Positions 7,017 to 15,695 of a DNA stretch of 64,000 bases are shown in pieces; position 1 is the stretch's first letter; each line of letters opens with the position of its first letter. A program made the position numbers and the translations under genes. Source of the stretch: JAFNAG01 sp963721405 (GTDB lineage: Bacteria > Acidobacteriota > UBA6911); assembly GCA_963721405.1 (NCBI GenBank), contig CAVRJA010000006.1:62001-126000 (forward strand), given 5' to 3'. The notes below the pieces were generated by a model. That model worked only from the letters and a program-made list of their open reading frames with translations. It was not told where the DNA came from and did not search any database.

Positions 7017-7909
7017 TGAGCGACACCACAGTGAGCCTGCGCCGGAAGATCCGCGGAGCCGGGGATCTCCAATCCGTCGTCCGCACGATGAAGGCCGTGG
7101 CCGCTTCGAGCATCGGACAATACGAGAAATCGGTGCTTGCGTTGGCCGACTACTATCGCACTGTGGAACTGGGGTTGAGCGCATGCTTCCGGGCAAGCGG
7201 GCCGGCGCCCTTGATTGCAGAACGGAAAAGACCAACGGTTGCGGCTTCGATTGGCGCGATCGTGTTCGGTTCAGACCAGGGACTGGTGGGCCAGTTCAAT
7301 GATGTGGTGGCCGATCATGCGGTCAAGACGCTGGCGGCTCTGACGGCCAAACCACAGGTCTGGGCCGTCGGTGAGCGCGTTCATGCGCGCCTGACAGACG
7401 CGGGCCTGCCACTAATGGGACTCTTCACCGTGCCGAACTCTGTCAAGGCCATCACCCCGCTCGTCGGGCAGATTCTCGTGGAGAGCGAGACGCACCACAG
7501 CCAGGGTAAAGTCACCGAACTCCACCTCTTCTACAACCGCCCCACTTCCGGGGCGAGTTATGCGCCCGTCAGTCAGCGGCTTCTACCACTGGACGAAAAC
7601 TGGCGACGCAAGCTGGCAGAACTTCCCTGGCCGACGGGAAACTTGCCCGAGGTCATGGGTGGCGGCACCGCGCTTTTGTGGGCGCTCATCCGCGAATATC
7701 TTTTCGTATCGCTTTTCCGGGCGTGCGCCGAATCCCTCGCGAGCGAGAACGCGAGCCGTCTGGCGGCGATGCAACGCGCCGACAAAAACATCGACGAATC
7801 ACTGGAGGACCTCAACAGGACATTCCATCGTTTGCGCCAGAGTGGCATCGACGAGGAACTGTTCGACGTCATCTCCGGCTTCGAAGCGCTGAGCGCAGGT
7901 GCGAAATAA
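7013..7909 (+). CDS. atpG: N-type ATPase gamma subunit
   Basis: This 298-aa rotor-shaft subunit has the N-terminal helix (S-L-R-R-K-I-R-G-A-G-D-L-Q-S-V-V-R-T-M-K) and the C-terminal helix ending E-E-L-F-D-V-I-S-G-F-E-A-L. The central Rossmann-like domain contains G-S-D-Q-G-L-V-G-Q-F-N. GGAGGA precedes the ATG, which overlaps the HPF stop. It is the last gene of the ATPase operon, but two non-ATPase genes and an atpG relic separate it from atpA. A second ATG at 7016 gives the same protein one residue shorter. Confidence 0.93.
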   Translation: MMSDTTVSLRRKIRGAGDLQSVVRTMKAVAASSIGQYEKSVLALADYYRTVELGLSACFRASGPAPLIAERKRPTVAASIGAIVFGSDQGLVGQFNDVVADHAVKTLAALTAKPQVWAVGERVHARLTDAGLPLMGLFTVPNSVKAITPLVGQILVESETHHSQGKVTELHLFYNRPTSGASYAPVSQRLLPLDENWRRKLAELPWPTGNLPEVMGGGTALLWALIREYLFVSLFRACAESLASENASRLAAMQRADKNIDESLEDLNRTFHRLRQSGIDEELFDVISGFEALSAGAK

Positions 7910-7933
7910 TGCGCGCTGGCGTAGCTGAAGACC

Positions 7934-7981
7934 ATGGCAGACCAAGGTTTCTCGGTTGCGGGCTATGACAAGAACCCGACA
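7934..7981 (+). pseudogene. Tiny remnant of 6-phosphogluconate dehydrogenase
   Basis: About 16 codons read M-A-D-Q-G-F-S-V-A-G-Y-D-K-N-P-T, the hallmark second strand and helix of the NAD(P)-binding domain of 6-phosphogluconate dehydrogenase. The upstream frame is closed by a stop at 7913, and similarity ends after about 50 bp. Other fragments of the same gene type lie on the opposite strand at 8.9-9.1 kb. It cannot be functional. Confidence 0.55.
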
Positions 7982-7989
7982 GTATTAGC

Positions 7990-8475
7990 CTATTTGCCTC
8001 CCATCATTCCACGGCGATGCTCACCCATTTCGGTCCACATTGAACCGTGGGCTGAGCCGCCCTTCCAACAGTAGTTCCAAGGGAACTCTTGTCGGTTTTC
8101 GTCTGCGCTGCCGCCGAGCCAGCCGTGGTGCATTTGGCCACCCCGTAACCAATCCGCCTGCCCGTAAAACCGGCTGCAGAAACCGCTCGGGTCACTGGCT
8201 GTCGGGTGGGGTTGAAGTTCGACCGTTTGGTCGCCACTCCCCATCATCAAGGGCTTGTTTTCGATGGGCTGGCTGTTCTTGAGGTTCTGGTCCCAGGTAT
8301 GGACCATCACCTCACCAGTGTCAGCGTTGGCCACGATTTCAGCTTTCGCCTGGTCTTTATTCAACGCCACAATGTCGCCTCCGTTCGGACCTGCCTGTGC
8401 AGATGAGCAGGACTGCAAGGTCATCACAGCGATCAACAGTCCGATTCCACTGAGGACTCCAATAAAGACTTTCAT
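7990..8475 (-). CDS. Small secreted lipoprotein, possibly metal-related
   Basis: This 161-aa protein has a signal peptide and a lipobox (T-L-Q-S-C) at about residue 20. The mature part starts with A-G-P-N-G-G-D-I-V-A-L and continues with A-E-I-V-A-N-A-D-T-G-E-V-M-V. That layout resembles small periplasmic domains seen next to copper and other metal-efflux genes. The C terminus is rich in His, Met, Trp and Gly (M-H-H-G-W-L-G-G, G-E-H-R-R-G-M-M-G-G), which could bind metal. The ATG at 8475 is chosen for the signal peptide; the frame is open further upstream but encodes the remains of another gene. The metal role is inferred. Confidence 0.68.
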   Translation of the reverse strand: MKVFIGVLSGIGLLIAVMTLQSCSSAQAGPNGGDIVALNKDQAKAEIVANADTGEVMVHTWDQNLKNSQPIENKPLMMGSGDQTVELQPHPTASDPSGFCSRFYGQADWLRGGQMHHGWLGGSADENRQEFPWNYCWKGGSAHGSMWTEMGEHRRGMMGGK

Positions 8476-8524
8476 GTTCGAATCTCCATTTTGGTTGGTG
8501 ATGCGGAGCCTCCGCATCGAATGA

Positions 8525-8840
8525 TTATGGTTTGGGCAGGCCCCCAGAAGCTCCAGGTGTTGCAGCGCAGTGTTCGACGCCGCTGTCCCGACGAGGGCCA
8601 TCCGCTGTTCTTCGCTGGGAACTCTTGCCGCTTCCCCAACTGAGCAAATGAAGCCGAGGCGCTCGTCGCCATGACGTTTCTCCACTTTGCGAACCTACGC
8701 TTCGATTTGCGCGGCGTCCGGCTCGTTGGCTGCGCTGAGTTTCCATGATTCCCGCTCAGCTTCCGGCACCGCCCTTCGATCGGCACTAGCCTTGTCCAGT
8801 GCCGCCCGCTGAGCCTGAACAAATTGTACTCTTGGGGCGC
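8525..8840 (-). pseudogene. Broken Spy/CpxP-like heavy-metal-resistance protein
   Basis: On the minus strand one frame reads F-V-Q-A-Q-R-A-A-L-D-K-A, then a TAG stop at 8697-8695, then V-R-K-V-E-K-R-H-G-D-E-R-L-G-F and S-E-E-Q-R-M-A-L-V. This is the helical pattern of the periplasmic heavy-metal sensor / metal-resistance family (LTxxQ-like end). There is no start codon and one in-frame stop, so it is a pseudogene. The lipoprotein immediately downstream may once have been its partner. Confidence 0.45.
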
Positions 8841-8877
8841 TTCGCTTGTTTGTTCAATATTGCTCACCTGCCTGGTC

Positions 8878-8957
8878 AGAAAGGATAGATTGCGTCCCAT
8901 GACGCCCAAGCTGACCATGCCGATTTCATACCTTTGTTGTGGATTCATGTTTGTCAT
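8878..8957 (-). pseudogene. Fragment of 6-phosphogluconate dehydrogenase N terminus (copy 2)
   Basis: The frame opens M-T-N-M-N-P-Q-Q-R-Y-E-I-G-M-V and continues S-L-G-V-M-G-R-N-L-S, the start of a 6-phosphogluconate dehydrogenase with its dinucleotide-binding glycine motif. After about 27 codons similarity is lost and the sequence runs into the metal-resistance fragment. It begins by overlapping the stop of a second, similar fragment (ATGA). Confidence 0.6.
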
Positions 8958-9115
8958 AGTTTTGCCTCCAGAGCGGTTTGCGCTTCCGACTCCAAGTTTA
9001 GGGCTTCAACTTTGCCTGAATCCTCGTCATAGCCCGCTACCCAAAAGCCGTGGTCAGCCATGTTCAACGAGAGATTGCGCCCTATAACGCCCAAGCCAAT
9101 CAGGCCGATTTGCAT
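8954..9115 (-). pseudogene. Fragment of 6-phosphogluconate dehydrogenase N terminus (copy 1)
   Basis: This is a 53-codon open frame. Residues 1-38 match the Rossmann domain of 6-phosphogluconate dehydrogenase: G-L-I-G-L-G-V-I-G-R-N-L, then N-M-A-D-H-G-F-W-V-A-G-Y-D. It then runs through unrelated residues to a stop. With the fragments at 7934 and 8957, three pieces of gnd-like sequence lie within 1.2 kb on both strands. This points to repeated duplication and rearrangement of an oxidative pentose-phosphate gene. Confidence 0.65.
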
Positions 9116-9203
9116 CTTGCATCTCCTTCATTGGGGCGTTTTTAATTCTAAGCGTGCCGGCAAGTCTGCGACACGCCGCTTCGGTTTGGCTGACTGTGCT
9201 TCG

Positions 9204-9757
9204 TTAGCTGTGTGCATTGTGAATTCGCAGATCAACTTCGTGTTTCTGTCGATCGTCGACTAAAGGGATGACAAGGTCGTGCCGCTCGATGCCGTCGACC
9301 CTCAACATCGTCGCGCCGTCCGCTGCCCGCGTTTGACGTACCGTGATGTGATAGACCGTCTCCTGATACCGATAATTCATCTTGAACGATGCCCAGTGTG
9401 CGGGAATGCAAGGCTCGACATGGAGCTTGTCCGCCTCGAGCCGCAGTCCCAGGGTCGATTCCACGATCAACCGATACATCCAGCCCGCCGACCCGGAGTA
9501 CCAGGTCCAGCCACCGCGGCCAGTATGGGGAGACAGCGCATAAACATCGGATTTGACGACGTACGGTTCCACCTTGTAAATTGCAATCGACTCGGCGCTC
9601 CATGCATGATTCACCGGATTGAGGATCGACAACAGTCCCCATGCGCGACGGTTGTCACCTAGGGCGGCGAATGCGATCACGGCCCGAACTGCCGCATGCG
9701 TGTATTGCGCGCCATTCTCTCTGACGCCGGGAACATATGCTTTGATATAGCCAGGGT
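9204..9757 (-). pseudogene. C-terminal fragment of a GH94 glycoside phosphorylase
   Basis: The minus-strand frame begins without a start codon in N-P-G-Y-I-K-A-Y-V-P-G-V-R-E-N-G and passes through Q-Y-T-H-A-A, G-G-W-T-W-Y-S-G-S-A-G-W-M-Y-R and a typical beta-sandwich tail. These are strong marks of the C-terminal end of GH94 enzymes (cellobiose or cyclic beta-glucan phosphorylase/NdvB type). About 180 residues of a protein normally 800-2800 aa long remain. The 5' side ends abruptly at about 9757, where a zwf fragment on the opposite strand begins, so this is a rearrangement junction. Confidence 0.72.
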
Positions 9758-10393
9758 TGGGTTGGCGGCAAGAGAGTACCTGCGTATCGCGAAGAAGACG
9801 GTGTATCGTCCGATTCCCAAACGGAGACGTTTGCGGCGTTACGGTTGTTCGTGGACAACTGGCGTTGGCAGGGAGTGCCCTTTTATCTCCGCACGGGGAA
9901 ACGGCTCACCCGGCAGGCCTCGGAAATTGCCATTCAATTCCGCGGGGCGCCGCATCAGTCGTTTCCGCCTGAGGCCAGCCTCGACTGGCAGCCGTCCCGT
10001 CTCGCCATGTCGATCCACCCCGACGAAGGCATCGTGCTGCGCTTTCAAGCCAAACACCCCGGATCCAAGATGCACTTGCAGACGGTGGAGATGAAGTTCA
10101 ATTGCAAGGAAGCATTTGCCGTCCGGTCGCCCGATGCGTATGAAACATTGCTCTGGGACGTGATGAAAAACGACGCCACATTGTTTATGCGCGCCAACCA
10201 GGTCGAGGCGGCCTGGCGGTTATTAACGCCGGTGCTCGAGGCGTGGGCCGTGACCCCGCCCGGTGATTTCCCCAATTACGCCGCCGGCACCTGGGGACCG
10301 GAGAACGCTCAGGGGCTGCTCGCTCAAGGGCACAGTTGGCCGCTGCCTACCGAACTGGTGGGGCTCCGTGAGAAGAAAGGAAGGAACTCGTGA
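9758..10393 (+). pseudogene. C-terminal fragment of glucose-6-phosphate dehydrogenase
   Basis: The frame carries Y-R-E-E-D-G-V-S-S-D-S-Q-T-E-T-F, then N-W-R-W-Q-G-V-P-F-Y-L-R-T-G-K-R, which is unmistakable glucose-6-phosphate dehydrogenase (zwf). It ends with the normal C terminus (A-G-T-W-G-P-E, then the helix before the stop). About 210 residues remain; the NADP-binding and catalytic half is missing. The first base abuts the GH94 fragment. The stop overlaps the GTG start of the next gene, so the original operon junction at the 3' end survives. Confidence 0.8.
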
Positions 10394-11508
10394 TTCGACA
10401 AAAAATTCCATTAGGCAGGATCCTGGGTATTCCCATCGGCTTGGATTATTCCTGGTTTTTGATTTTTGCGCTGCTCACCTGGATGCTGGGGAGCAGTTAC
10501 TATCCCGCCGAGTTCAAGAACTGGCCGTCGCCGCTGTACTGGTTCATGGGCGCGGTGACGGCCATCATGCTCTTTGTGAGTGTGCTGCTCCATGAGTTGG
10601 GGCATTCCTTAGTGGCGCTGCGATATGAGATTCCCGTGCGCAGCATCACGCTGTTTATTTTTGGTGGGGTCGCTCAAATCGGATCGGAGCCGCCCAGCGC
10701 CATCGCCGAGTTCTGGATTGCCATCGCGGGGCCGATCGTCAGTCTTATACTAGCGGTGTTGTTTTCCGTGCTGAAACCTGTGACAGCTGGCATTGAGCCC
10801 TTGTTGGGTCTGGTGAAATACCTGGCCTACATCAACTTTGCACTGGTGCTCTTCAACCTGATTCCCGGTTATCCGCTTGACGGGGGTCGCGTGTTCCGTG
10901 CCATCGTTTGGGCGGTCACGAAAAACATGCGCCGCGCGACGCTCATGGCTGCGAACGTTGGGCGCTTTTTTGGTTTTCTGTTCATCTTCGCAGGAGTGTT
11001 GCGAGTTTTCTCGGGTGACTTTGGCGGCGGGCTGTGGATTGCATTCATCGGCTGGTTTCTCGACAACGCCGCTTCTGGGCAGATACAGCAGGTGATGTTT
11101 CAAGGCTTGCTGGCTGGGCACAAGGTCGCGCAGGCCATGAGCAGTCATTGCGTTGCCATTCCTGCGGAATTGTCACTGCAACAATTAGTGGACGAGCACA
11201 TTCTCAGCGGCGGGCAGCGTTGTTTCCTTGTCAATCGTGGATCAGAAACTGTCGGCCTCATGACGCTGCATCGGATAAGGGAAGTGCCGCGGGGTGCGTG
11301 GCAGACGACGAGTGCCGCCCAAGCCATGCTTCCGCTGGACAAGTTGATGCGCATAAGCCCGGATAAGGAACTATGGACCGCCCTGCAGCAGATGGATCGC
11401 GACGGAGTGAATCAACTTCCTGTGATGACAGACAACCAAGTGGTCGGCATGCTGAGCCGTGAGGATGTCATCACTTTCTTGCGCACGGTCCAGGAACTTG
11501 CTGCATAG
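10390..11508 (+). CDS. Site-2-protease-family membrane metalloprotease with CBS domains
   Basis: This 372-aa protein has six or so membrane helices in residues 1-220, the zinc motif H-E-L-G-H near residue 68, and the second S2P motif N-L-I-P-G-Y-P-L-D-G-G-R near residue 158. Two CBS domains fill residues about 240-365. This is the SpoIVFB/Rip3-like subgroup of S2P proteases that cut membrane-bound anti-sigma factors or similar clients, with CBS domains probably sensing an adenine nucleotide. Start codon GTG at 10390 follows AAGGAAGGA and overlaps the zwf fragment stop. No client gene is obvious nearby. Confidence 0.85.
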   Translation: MIRQKIPLGRILGIPIGLDYSWFLIFALLTWMLGSSYYPAEFKNWPSPLYWFMGAVTAIMLFVSVLLHELGHSLVALRYEIPVRSITLFIFGGVAQIGSEPPSAIAEFWIAIAGPIVSLILAVLFSVLKPVTAGIEPLLGLVKYLAYINFALVLFNLIPGYPLDGGRVFRAIVWAVTKNMRRATLMAANVGRFFGFLFIFAGVLRVFSGDFGGGLWIAFIGWFLDNAASGQIQQVMFQGLLAGHKVAQAMSSHCVAIPAELSLQQLVDEHILSGGQRCFLVNRGSETVGLMTLHRIREVPRGAWQTTSAAQAMLPLDKLMRISPDKELWTALQQMDRDGVNQLPVMTDNQVVGMLSREDVITFLRTVQELAA

Positions 11509-11538
11509 ACGTGGCGCGGTGCAAAGGCGACCACATTG

Positions 11539-11544
11539 TATAAT
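11539..11544 (+). promoter_or_regulatory. Candidate -10 element
   Basis: A perfect TATAAT lies 23 bp before the ATG of the cytidylate-kinase-like gene. No good -35 box stands at the usual distance, so this is a weak call. The intergenic position after a complete gene supports a promoter here. Confidence 0.35.
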
Positions 11545-11566
11545 GAGGAGATGAAAGAAACCTAAA

Positions 11567-12332
11567 ATGGAATGTAAGGAATCGGACGAGCTCAACCTCT
11601 CTGGAGATCTTGTCGAGCAACAGTTGCGCTTATGGAATGCCCGGCGCTATGCCATGCGTGAGAGGCTCAAAGAAGAGTCCGGTTTCCGATTTCTGACCAT
11701 CTCAAGGGACGAGGGCAGCCTGGGAAATGAAATCGCGCAGGAATTGGCCCGGCGTCTGGAATGGCACGTCTTTGATAAGGAAATCGTGACCTATATTGCC
11801 AAAAACGGCCACGTCCGAGAAAGTCTTGTGCGCCAGCTGGATCAGAAGTCTCAAAGCCTCATTGAGGATGCAATCTCACGCCTTTTGAGGATGCCCGAGT
11901 ACGCTTCATTTGGAGCCGACGATTATCATAAAGCCCTGCTTGAGGCCCTGGTCTGTCTCGCAACGAATGGCTCTGCCATTCTCGTGGGTCGGGGAGGCAA
12001 TTTCGTATTAAGGGAAAACGCGCAGGGGTTGAACGTGCGCATTACGGCCTCGCCCGAGGTTCGGATTCAGAGACTCAGTAAGATCTGGAAGTCGACACCG
12101 GAGGAAGCTCGCCGCCGCATGGAGTCCATCGACGAGGAGCGGAGGAAATTCATCCGTCAGTACTTCAGGCAGGATTTTGATGACCCTCGCTTTTATGATA
12201 TCTTATTATACGGACCGAGCTTCCGCAGAGCGCATTGCTTCCTCAATCCTGGTGTTCATGAACCTTCCTGAAGCCGGAACAGCAGGGAGCGAGCCCCTGG
12301 ATTCACCGTCGCCAAGCCCTCCCAAATCATAA
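11567..12332 (+). pseudogene. Cytidylate-kinase-like protein, probably frameshifted near the 3' end
   Basis: Residues 1-213 read as a cytidylate-kinase-like protein (AAA_26 type nucleotide kinase fold). Visible are T-I-S-R-D-E-G-S-L-G-N-E-I-A in place of the P-loop, W-H-V-F-D-K-E-I-V, and V-G-R-G-G-N-F. Near base 12207 the frame continues into an unrelated 20-residue end stopping at 12271. The +1 frame gives L-L-T-D-R-A-S-A-E-R-I-A-S-S-I, exactly the family's expected continuation, up to a TAA at 12330. So a one-base indel, real or from sequencing, probably broke the gene close to its end. The catalytic core is intact. Such proteins occur in stress clusters; their substrate is unknown. Confidence 0.6.
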
Positions 12333-12687
12333 TCAGGCTGGGTGGCTTGCTGTAATTGGGCGCAGGACGATGACCCAATCTTTCAGCACGATCTTGCGCC
12401 AGGTGAATTTGGATCCTTGAGTATAATGATGATGAGAACTGAGCAGTTGCGGAGGATGCCCTTTTTTACCGAGGAAGAAATTGCCGTAGCGTACTTTTGC
12501 CTGGTTGATTCTCCGCCCCGACGTAGCTGAATTCGTCGGGAGTATTCTGTCATAGAATGCGCCCCGGCGACCGTCTGGTGTCTTTCCGACTCGAACATGG
12601 GAAAGCTCCTGGGTTCAAACGACAAATAGCCACCGGAGAGCCAGTCTCTTATTGCTCTTGCCCACACTGCGGATGCAACTGAGGAGC
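12333..12687. other. Intergenic, no supported gene
   Basis: About 350 bp between the kinase-like gene and a small hypothetical gene. One short open frame (from 12342, 62 codons) shows no recognisable features or ribosome binding site. A TATAAT sequence at 12422 has no matching -35 box. Confidence 0.5.
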
Positions 12688-13095
12688 ATGTCTTGGGAAT
12701 GGGAGCCGGTTGATCACCGCGACTCTTCTATGCAAGAATGGCAAATGCTTCCTGTTCAACCAACCGCCGCTACACCTGAGAGCGATAAGGGAGAATCAAG
12801 AGGATTCAAGGAATTCCACGAGAGGTTTGCCGGCGTCGATTTGAAAGAGCCAGGATCTGCACCCAATGGACGAAAAGGCGCCTTCGTGGCTGCCCTAAGG
12901 AAGTTTCTTACGGAGGATCCCAACTCTTCCGCCTACAAAGAAAAAATCCGAAGAATGAGAAGGATAATCCACTCGAAAATGGAGCAGGAGAGGGGCAAGG
13001 AGCACACGAAATTCGACATTATTGTCGCTGTCAGCAACGCCACCGGGTACCCGTTTGCCAGCATCAAAAAGATGATCAGGAGAATTGTTGCCTGA
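12688..13095 (+). CDS. Hypothetical protein
   Basis: I do not recognise this protein of about 135 aa. The first 55 residues are polar and low in structure. The rest is helical and strongly basic (K-I-R-R-M-R-R-I-I-H-S-K-M-E and A-S-I-K-K-M-I-R-R-I-V-A). The basic helices could bind nucleic acid, but there is no named motif. The start is uncertain: ATGs at 12673, 12688 and 12730 are possible and none has a well-spaced ribosome binding site. No membrane segment is seen. Confidence 0.4.
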   Translation: MSWEWEPVDHRDSSMQEWQMLPVQPTAATPESDKGESRGFKEFHERFAGVDLKEPGSAPNGRKGAFVAALRKFLTEDPNSSAYKEKIRRMRRIIHSKMEQERGKEHTKFDIIVAVSNATGYPFASIKKMIRRIVA

Positions 13096-13328
13096 AGCTA
13101 CTCACCTGATTCCGGCCGGTCCGACGCTCCTTGCGCTGATGTGGAGCAGGCATGATCCTCCACTATGGGAAGGCAGCCGCCGTGAATAGCCAAAGTTCCC
13201 CCCCGACAGGCAACCGCATGCACAATGATCTCCTCACCGCTACAACAGCGGATGCATATCAGTATGTCCGCTCGCCCGTTTTTTCAATCCATCAGCAGAC
13301 ATTGTCCCAAAGCGCTGGTTGATGTTTC

Positions 13329-15695
13329 CTAGGGGGTCTCGCGTTCTTTTCCCTCCGTCCCGTTCACAGCTGAGGTAGGTGGCGGATTTCCGTCCGCTTG
13401 TCCTTGAGGAAGTTTGAAGTTATACCCTGGATAATCTATGCGGTGGTGGTAAATCCCGCGGATGACATCAAAAAAGCGCTCCTTGACCGTATGAATCTCG
13501 CGAATTGTGATGTTGCATTCGTCGAGTTGATTGTCGGCAACCACGTCTCCGACCAGGCGATCGATTAAGCACTGAATCTCCGCTGGTAAAGGATCGGAGA
13601 GCGTTCGGGACGCAGCTTCAACGGAGTCTGCCATCATCAATATGGCGGCTTCCCTGCTCTGAGGCTTAGGCCCGGGATATCGAAATTCGGCTTCGTGAAG
13701 CTCTCCGTCCTCGCTATTCTTCCGCTCCTTTGCTTTTTCGTAAAAATACTTCATGACCCGGGTGCCGTGATGCTGCGGAATCATGCCCTGGACTGCCTCC
13801 GGAATGCCGGCTGCCTTTGCCAGTTCCAAGCCGTCTTTGATATGGCCTGCTAGAATGCTACAACTCATGGTGGGCGTCAACTCGTCATGCTTGTTTTCAC
13901 TGGAGTGTTGGTTTTCGGTGAAATATTCGGGTTTTCGAATTTTCCCGAGGTCGTGATAGTACGCACCCACCTGAGCCAGCAGAGGATTGGCGCCAATCGC
14001 CTGTGCGGCAGCCTGGGCGAGATTCCCCACCATCAGGCTGTGGTGGTAAGTGCCGGGAGCTTCGACGGACAAACGCCGAAGGGCGGGCGAGTTCAGGTTG
14101 GAAAGCTCAAGCAGCCGGATGTCCGTGGTGATTTTGAACGAAGATTCCAGAAATGGAAGAACGCTGGCGGACAAGGCCGAAGCCAGGATCCCGCTGAAAA
14201 TCGCCAAGGCCAAGAGGATAAGCGACTCTGCATCCAAGATTGGCGCCTGCCTTGCAAGATGCATACCGCTCAACGCGAGCGCATTTACAGATCCCACCGT
14301 CAGCCCTGACCTGAATATGACCGCTCGCTCCCTATATTGTTTGACGCTGTAACAGGCAGCGAGGCTTCCCAGGAGGGCATAGATTGCAAAGTAGGCATCT
14401 CCATAGAAAAGCCCGACAAGCACACCTACTACCATGCAGATGATCAAGCCGACATTGAGGTCAACCAGCAGGGTCGCCAGAAAGGCTGCGTAGGCAAAGG
14501 GGATGACTGCGTAAAGATCCGTCGAGTTCTGCAAGTAATGACCGGGTATCCCCTCCTTGACAATGTCCACGAGACCTGTCAGGAGACGCGTTGCGGTTGC
14601 CATGAGGATCAGAACTACGATCACGAGAATCCCATAGGTTCGGATCTTGCGATAATGCTTCTGGTAAAAAACAAAGTATCGCCAGACGGCGTACAACAAC
14701 CCGGCAATAAAGATCGTCAGGCCGAGGAGCTGGCCAACGATTGGTCGTGGTTTTTGCAGCTTGCGCAGGGCCGCGATAGCTTCGACCGCTCTTGCGGTGA
14801 CTTCCTCGCCCGAGCGAACTAGAACTTTCCCTTTCTTAACCTCAATTTCACTGGGTTGCACGCGTTCCGCTGCGATTACCTGCCTATTTTCGTTTTCCTT
14901 TGCATCATAAATAAGGGTTGGAATCAGGAAGGAATCCAGCCATGCCAAGAGTTTCGCCCGCGTCGGCGCCGGGAATTCCGCGAGCTCCAGCTGCTGTTGA
15001 CGCAAAAATCCGTTTGCTGCTTCCAAAGTGCGGATTCGGGAAGAATCTTCCAACGGTCTTTCAAAGGAAGAAGTCTTGTCACGTACGAGAATGCCGCGTT
15101 TCAGGTGCTGGCGAAAAGCTTCTCCATCGGCGACGATGCCACTTCGCAGTGCATTGTCCAGGATCTTTTGGATCTTGATCTCGAGGGCTGAGTCGAATCT
15201 CTGTTCCAGTAGTATCGGCAGGAACTCGGGCGAAATGATGTCCTCGATCCCTTTTCTCAGCAGCAGGAGAATGCGTGCTTGCTGGTTGCGAGCCAGCTTT
15301 CCCCGGGGAGGGACCTTCTGGTCAGACAGAATTTGCCTTGCGGTAGCGAAGGCTTGACCGATGCGCATTTCCTGATTCGCGATCAGTTCAACATCAAGGA
15401 CGTACAGGGCAGGCGTACGCTCTCGGGCGGCCTCGCGCAGACCGGCTGTGGCCTGCTTGTCCTCATATATGAGATCCTGGGTCGCGCGCACGTCGACATT
15501 TGCAATGTCGCCCACCTTGTGTTCGGGCAAGGTCTGCAGCTGGAAGCCGCGCACGATGGTTGCGATCAGCACTGCGGCGCCGACGCCGATGATGAAATCC
15601 TTCCACGTCAGCTGGCTCCGCAGTCTCTTCGAGGTTTCGGCAAGCCACGGTTTCAGACTACCCACATCTCTCAGCATCCTCTCCATGCCGGTCAT
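13329..15695 (-). CDS. 7TM-HD family phosphohydrolase (PgpH-like, probable c-di-AMP phosphodiesterase)
   Basis: This 788-aa membrane protein has the classic three-part layout. After a first membrane helix (about residues 34-52) comes an extracytoplasmic 7TMR-HDED domain (about 60-325), then a seven-helix membrane bundle (about 330-540), then a cytoplasmic HD domain (about 544-720). The metal-binding H-D pair is in A-Y-Y-H-D-L-G-K at about residue 581, with further histidines in Y-H-H-S-L and I-P-Q-H-H-G-T. PgpH relatives hydrolyse cyclic di-AMP, the nucleotide that controls K+ and osmolyte uptake in many bacteria, which suits a neighbourhood of ion transporters. The gene is divergent from the antiporter at 16033. 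No diadenylate cyclase is in the window. Confidence 0.88.
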   Translation of the reverse strand: MTGMERMLRDVGSLKPWLAETSKRLRSQLTWKDFIIGVGAAVLIATIVRGFQLQTLPEHKVGDIANVDVRATQDLIYEDKQATAGLREAARERTPALYVLDVELIANQEMRIGQAFATARQILSDQKVPPRGKLARNQQARILLLLRKGIEDIISPEFLPILLEQRFDSALEIKIQKILDNALRSGIVADGEAFRQHLKRGILVRDKTSSFERPLEDSSRIRTLEAANGFLRQQQLELAEFPAPTRAKLLAWLDSFLIPTLIYDAKENENRQVIAAERVQPSEIEVKKGKVLVRSGEEVTARAVEAIAALRKLQKPRPIVGQLLGLTIFIAGLLYAVWRYFVFYQKHYRKIRTYGILVIVVLILMATATRLLTGLVDIVKEGIPGHYLQNSTDLYAVIPFAYAAFLATLLVDLNVGLIICMVVGVLVGLFYGDAYFAIYALLGSLAACYSVKQYRERAVIFRSGLTVGSVNALALSGMHLARQAPILDAESLILLALAIFSGILASALSASVLPFLESSFKITTDIRLLELSNLNSPALRRLSVEAPGTYHHSLMVGNLAQAAAQAIGANPLLAQVGAYYHDLGKIRKPEYFTENQHSSENKHDELTPTMSCSILAGHIKDGLELAKAAGIPEAVQGMIPQHHGTRVMKYFYEKAKERKNSEDGELHEAEFRYPGPKPQSREAAILMMADSVEAASRTLSDPLPAEIQCLIDRLVGDVVADNQLDECNITIREIHTVKERFFDVIRGIYHHRIDYPGYNFKLPQGQADGNPPPTSAVNGTEGKERETP

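Noticed and set aside
12342..12530. 62-codon frame between the kinase-like and hypothetical genes
   Set aside because: No ribosome site or recognisable motif; likely chance.
14337..14822. 161-codon plus-strand frame inside the HD hydrolase gene
   Set aside because: Antisense to the membrane domain of a well-supported gene, without family features.
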